Below, piece by piece: positions 22,059 through 25,193 of a DNA stretch of 25,193 bases. The notes beneath the pieces are model-generated. The model was given only the letters and a program-made list of their open reading frames with translations. It made no database searches and had not been told where the DNA came from. Made by a program: the position numbers and the translations under genes. Position 1 is the stretch's first letter, and every line of letters starts with the position of its first letter. Source of the DNA: CAZBQC01 sp964494015 (lineage in GTDB: Bacteria > Bacillota_I > Bacilli_A > RF39 > UBA660); NCBI GenBank assembly GCA_964494015.1, contig CAZBQC010000007.1:1-25193 (forward strand), given 5' to 3'.

Positions 22059-23054
22059 ATGAAACCCCAAAGAATTTATTATGAAAAGGCTAGTTTAAAC
22101 TATGAATTAGGCCAAAAATTAAGAGAAAAATATCATGATCTTCCTTGGTACGAAATAGAAAGTCATAATCGAATAACAGAATTACAAAATCGATCTAATG
22201 CTGATTTTTCAAAGATGAAAAATTATTTGATTATTGGTATTCGTAAAACTCATCGTTATGTTCCAAATCAAAAGAGTTCTGATTTTTTAGTACCATTTAC
22301 CTCTTCAGGATGTTCAGCCATGTGTTTGTACTGCTATCTGGTTTGTAATTATAATAAGTGCTCTTATTTAAGAATTTTTGTCAATGTCGACGAAATGCTT
22401 GATAATTTGATAAAAAAATCTCATCAAACTGAAAAAGAGTGTACTTTTGAAATTGGTAGCAATAGTGATTTAATCTTAGAAAATCAAATTACGGGTAATT
22501 TAGCTAAAACGATTGAAAAATTTGGTAAGGAAGGACGAGGGCACATTACTTTTCCTACTAAGTTCAGTCTGGTTGATGATTTATTAAGACTTGATCATCA
22601 GAAAAAAACAATTGTTAGAATGAGTGTCAATCCACAGGAAATAATTTCAAAAATTGAGTTGGGAACATCTAATTTAGAGAATAGAATTGAGGCCATCAAC
22701 AAGTTATCTTTAGCAAACTATAAATTGGGTCTTTTAATAGCGCCGGTCATTTTTATCGACGGCTGGAAAGAATTATATTTAGAATTACTCAATGAGTTAA
22801 ATGAGAAGTTACTTCCGCTGGTAAAAGATCATTTAGTAATTGAAATAATTTTTATGACGTACAGTTACGTTCATAAGATGATCAATAAAGAAGCCTTTCC
22901 CAAGTTACTAGATCTATATGACAGCAACCTAATGACGGGTCGAGGAAAAGGAAAATATTGGTACAAAGAAAAATATCGACAAGAAGCAGAAGCATTTTTT
23001 CGGAAGGAGATAAAGATAAGATTTCCAAAGGCTAAAATTTTGTACATTGTTTAA
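22059..23054 (+). CDS. Spore photoproduct lyase-like radical SAM protein, catalytic Cys replaced
   Basis: 331 residues, full length for the SPL family, aligned in my reading from IYYEKASLNYELGQKL through IGIRKTHRYVP and on to the end. The cluster motif is Cys85-x3-Cys89-x2-Cys92 (SGCSAMCLYCY). Further anchors are HITFPTKFSLVDDLLR, MSVNPQEIISKIELGTSNLE and YKLGLLIAPVIFIDGWKE. SPL repairs the UV spore photoproduct in DNA; Cys141 (B. subtilis) gives the final hydrogen and sits in FEASCTSD. Here the segment reads FEIGSNSD, so that Cys is Ser134; Cys96 and Cys101 are extra. The conserved QHRFT is also lost. It may act on another substrate. GAGGAGG precedes the ATG. Confidence 0.88.
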   Translation: MKPQRIYYEKASLNYELGQKLREKYHDLPWYEIESHNRITELQNRSNADFSKMKNYLIIGIRKTHRYVPNQKSSDFLVPFTSSGCSAMCLYCYLVCNYNKCSYLRIFVNVDEMLDNLIKKSHQTEKECTFEIGSNSDLILENQITGNLAKTIEKFGKEGRGHITFPTKFSLVDDLLRLDHQKKTIVRMSVNPQEIISKIELGTSNLENRIEAINKLSLANYKLGLLIAPVIFIDGWKELYLELLNELNEKLLPLVKDHLVIEIIFMTYSYVHKMINKEAFPKLLDLYDSNLMTGRGKGKYWYKEKYRQEAEAFFRKEIKIRFPKAKILYIV

Positions 23055-23089
23055 AGCGATGTTATAACGATAAGAAAGAGATTACAGAC

Positions 23090-23123
23090 AAAAATAAGTT
23101 GCTTAACATAGTAACTTATTTTT
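23090..23123. terminator. Bidirectional terminator between the SPL-like and FkbM genes
   Basis: AAAAATAAGTT (23090-23100) pairs with AACTTATTTTT (23113-23123) around 12 bases. It separates two convergent genes and is T-rich in both directions. Confidence 0.8.
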
Positions 23124-23137
23124 AATAATGGAAGATT

Positions 23138-24118
23138 TTATATTGCGTATAATAAATATTCAGTCGGCAACAATGGTCCACCATAATAACGTAAATAGAA
23201 TTTGTAAGTAGGATCTATTTTATCGATAAGACGAGCTATTTTCCAAAGATGATCATTGTTATGGTAGACACTTAGAGCTAACTTAGGATGATATTCTTTG
23301 ATTTTTTTCTTACATCCTAATAAAGCTTTTTCTTCTCCACCTTCAATGTCCATTTTAATGAAAGTTACTGGTCCGGTAATATCTTCATCAATAGTTACTG
23401 TCTCAATTTTAATACCTTTCTTTTTAGTAAGTTTACATATCGAAGAGACAGTATTACTGTCGATATAGGAAAATCCTTTTTTGTTGCTAGCTCCTTTATC
23501 ACGAATAACAACATTTTTTAGTTGAAAAATTTCCATATTTTTCTTAATGTAATCAATATTGGCTGGAACAATTTCATAACAATAATATTTTTTATAGCCA
23601 TCCTCACCAAACATTTTAGTATAATTTACTAAAGTGTCACCAATATAAGCACCAATATCGACAAATACTTCATTTTTATTACATTGAACTAGATCTAGAT
23701 CAAAATATTGCCAGTAGGTCTTGTCTTCGATTTCCTTAACTTTCTTGTAATCAAACATCAACCAATACGTTAAGACCATTAATAAAATTTTTTTAGAGCA
23801 ATAGTCACCAAGACGATGGTACAACCATTCAAAATCTTTACAATGTTCGATTAATGTTTTGGCATTATTGTCAATCACTTCATAGACTTCTTTTTCCAAA
23901 TCGATGATTCCCCATAATTTAATATCATTATAAAATTTAATAATACTTAAATAGTTAAATCGATCAGTTTTTAGAAAATAACCAAGATTATGCTTAATAG
24001 TTGCTTTAATTTCCTCTAGACTATGTTCGTTTATGTAAAGTATTAAATTATTAAAATCAAGATCGATCTTATTTTTAATTTGCTTTTTTTTCTTCACTAT
24101 TTTTACCCTCTTTTCCAA
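23138..24118 (-). CDS. FkbM-family SAM-dependent methyltransferase
   Basis: 326 residues as given. A basic N-terminus and a ~130-residue helical region precede the methyltransferase domain. The SAM-binding loop VDIGAYIGDT is at 153-162, an acidic end of the second strand is in YCYEIVPANID, and FIKMDIEGGEEKALLG (254-269) is the FkbM hallmark. Family members O-methylate sugars or small molecules; the substrate is unknown, though surface-glycan modification would fit the neighbouring operon. TTG 24118 is behind AAGGAA; GTG 24097 behind AGAGGG, giving 319 residues, is nearly as likely. It is convergent with the SPL-like gene. Confidence 0.88.
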   Translation of the reverse strand: MEKRVKIVKKKKQIKNKIDLDFNNLILYINEHSLEEIKATIKHNLGYFLKTDRFNYLSIIKFYNDIKLWGIIDLEKEVYEVIDNNAKTLIEHCKDFEWLYHRLGDYCSKKILLMVLTYWLMFDYKKVKEIEDKTYWQYFDLDLVQCNKNEVFVDIGAYIGDTLVNYTKMFGEDGYKKYYCYEIVPANIDYIKKNMEIFQLKNVVIRDKGASNKKGFSYIDSNTVSSICKLTKKKGIKIETVTIDEDITGPVTFIKMDIEGGEEKALLGCKKKIKEYHPKLALSVYHNNDHLWKIARLIDKIDPTYKFYLRYYGGPLLPTEYLLYAI

Positions 24119-24232
24119 TAGTTCCTTAATATTTTATGTCCCTAAAAATTAAAGTAATATAAAAGGAATCCATTTTTATAAAATAATCTAAGTAATTATT
24201 AGACATTTAGTGGTTACTTTGTAGTTTTTATC

Positions 24233-24261
24233 TTGAAAAAAGTTCTAAAAAAAGTTATTAT
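24233..24261 (+). promoter_or_regulatory. Promoter of the tRNA-Gln-gltX unit
   Basis: -35 TTGAAA (24233-24238), a 17-base spacer and -10 TATTAT (24256-24261). Transcription would start near 24268, a few bases before the mature tRNA. The preceding gene is on the other strand, so this is the only obvious source of transcription for gltX. Confidence 0.7.
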
Positions 24262-24273
24262 ATATATGTTGAT

Positions 24274-24347
24274 TGCCCCATCGCCAAGTGGTAAGGCTCT
24301 GGACTCTGACTCCAGCATCGTTAGTTCGAATCTAACTGGGGCAGCCA
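24274..24347 (+). tRNA. tRNA-Gln (anticodon CTG), CCA encoded
   Basis: Acceptor TGCCCCA (24274-24280) pairs with TGGGGCA (24337-24343), then discriminator G and the encoded CCA to 24347. The D stem is GCC/GGC, the anticodon stem CTGGA/TCCAG with loop CTCTGAC gives anticodon CTG (24306-24308), and the T stem is GTTAG/CTAAC with TTCGAAT. It reads CAG codons. A TTG anticodon partner for CAA is not in this window. It lies 20 bases before gltX in the same direction. Confidence 0.95.
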
Positions 24348-24367
24348 ATATGAAAGAATGGTGAATT

Positions 24368-25193
24368 ATGACTAATAAAGAATTAGCTGATTTAATTTAT
24401 CCACATATTACTAAAACGATTGCTGATTATGAAAAGATATATCCTCAAAGGAACTTAGAGGAGGGTGCTATAGTATCACGTTTTGCACCAAGTCCAACTG
24501 GTTTTGTCCATATGGGAAGCTTACTGACTGCTTTTATAGCGAGTAGAGTAGCTCAAGTTTCGAATGGAGTCTTTTTTTTAAGAATAGAAGATACTGATCA
24601 AAAGAGACAGGTTGAAAATGGTATTCAAGGAATTATTGATGACTTAAATAATTTTGAAATTACTATCGATGAAGGTGTCATTGGTGAGAATGAACAGATT
24701 GGTAACTATGGACCTTATGTTCAAAGTGAAAGAAAAGAAATCTATGAGTGTTTTGCTAAGTATTTGATTGAAAGTGGTTTAGCTTATCCTTGTTTTTGTA
24801 GTGAGGAAGAGCTTGAAGAAATGAGAAAAATACAGGAAGATGGTAAAATGCGAATTGGCTACTATGGATCTTTTGCTAAATATCGTAACTTGACCAATGA
24901 AGAGCGATCTGAGAGAATTAAAAATGGTGAACCCTTTGTCATTAGATTAAAGTCTTCTGGTAGATTTGAAAATAAAGTCGTGGTCGACGATTTGGTAAGA
25001 GGTAAAATAGAATTTCCTGAAAATGATATTGATCATGTTTTAATTAAGGGGGATGGGTTACCTCTATACCATTTTGCCCATTTAGTCGATGACCATTTAA
25101 TGCGTGTAACTCACGTGTTAAGAGGCGAAGAGTGGGTGTCTAGTTTACCACTTCATTTACAATTATTCGACATTTTTGGATTTGAAAAACCTA
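24368..25193 (+). CDS. gltX: Glutamyl-tRNA synthetase, N-terminal part (3' truncated by window edge)
   Basis: 275 codons are present and the frame runs off the window. A ~35-residue N-terminal extension (MTNKELADLIYPHITKTIAD) precedes the catalytic core. FAPSPTGFVHMGSL at 39-52 is the class I HIGH-type motif (HMGS), FFLRIEDTDQ binds the substrate, and HLVDDHLMRVTHVLRGEEW is the conserved core. The KMSKS loop would lie beyond the window. The extended form is found in Clostridia and Mollicutes-like bacteria. Located 20 bases after tRNA-Gln, behind a GGTGA site. In most such bacteria GluRS also misacylates tRNA-Gln for amidation by GatCAB, which makes the neighbourhood meaningful; specificity is not visible here. 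Confidence 0.96.
   Translation, partial: MTNKELADLIYPHITKTIADYEKIYPQRNLEEGAIVSRFAPSPTGFVHMGSLLTAFIASRVAQVSNGVFFLRIEDTDQKRQVENGIQGIIDDLNNFEITIDEGVIGENEQIGNYGPYVQSERKEIYECFAKYLIESGLAYPCFCSEEELEEMRKIQEDGKMRIGYYGSFAKYRNLTNEERSERIKNGEPFVIRLKSSGRFENKVVVDDLVRGKIEFPENDIDHVLIKGDGLPLYHFAHLVDDHLMRVTHVLRGEEWVSSLPLHLQLFDIFGFEKP

Noticed and set aside
24119..24367. T-box leader before gltX
   Set aside because: No AGGGTGGnACCGCG-type antiterminator sequence or terminator is found; the interval holds a promoter and the tRNA gene.

Overview
The window is chromosomal DNA of a low-GC, AT-rich Gram-positive-type bacterium. It opens in the spc/alpha ribosomal-protein operon in Firmicutes gene order and carries an LTA-synthase-like envelope enzyme, Gram-positive-style ribosome binding sites (AGGAGG) and a tRNA-Gln next to a glutamyl-tRNA synthetase. 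UGA is a normal stop here (rpsE, secY, map and others end in TGA), so this is not a UGA=Trp mycoplasma. The missing rpmD (L30) gene, the AT bias and the GltX with an N-terminal extension fit an uncultured Bacilli/Mollicutes-like gut lineage (RF39- or Erysipelotrichia-like). That placement is inference.

Layout. (1) 1-6290: rplR(3' end)-rpsE-rplO-secY-adk-map-infA-rpmJ-rpsM-rpsK-rpoA-rplQ, all on +, tightly spaced or overlapping, closed by a terminator at 6271. (2) 6294-7509: a short-chain dehydrogenase and the tmRNA gene ssrA, which encodes a very short tag (GNNTQVAFA). (3) 7575-14274: an accessory-looking, AT-richer stretch starting directly after ssrA. It holds a lone radical SAM protein, a peptidase E, a membrane sulfatase-fold (LTA synthase-like) protein with a small glycine-rich partner, an unknown 437-residue protein with a frameshifted tail, and a gene remnant. 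No integrase is visible. Around the peptidase gene lie arrays of TGCAAAAA-type repeats with a period of about 11 bp, placed immediately upstream of extended -10 promoters. One of these promoters appears to drive a compact ~78-nt RNA ending in an intrinsic terminator. (4) 14339-17854: a membrane protein of unknown function, a sugar-type nucleotidyltransferase, a 43-residue hydrophobic peptide, a HAD-family phosphatase-like protein and a lipoprotein. (5) 17843-21123 (minus strand): a four-gene operon for surface glycosylation (GT2 glycosyltransferase, DUF2304 protein, GtrA protein, DUF6020 polytopic membrane protein) behind a good minus-strand promoter. (6) 21294-24118: a membrane-anchored protein with four extracytoplasmic cysteines, a divergent spore-photoproduct-lyase-like radical SAM protein lacking the catalytic cysteine, and an FkbM methyltransferase. 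(7) 24233-25193: a promoter, tRNA-Gln(CTG) and the 5' part of gltX, apparently one transcript.

The most unusual material is the 8.45-9.93 kb block, where phased repeat arrays, the putative small RNA and the peptidase E gene form a unit I cannot match to a known system. The radical SAM protein with a Ser in place of the SPL hydrogen-donor Cys, and the short tmRNA tag, also merit attention.
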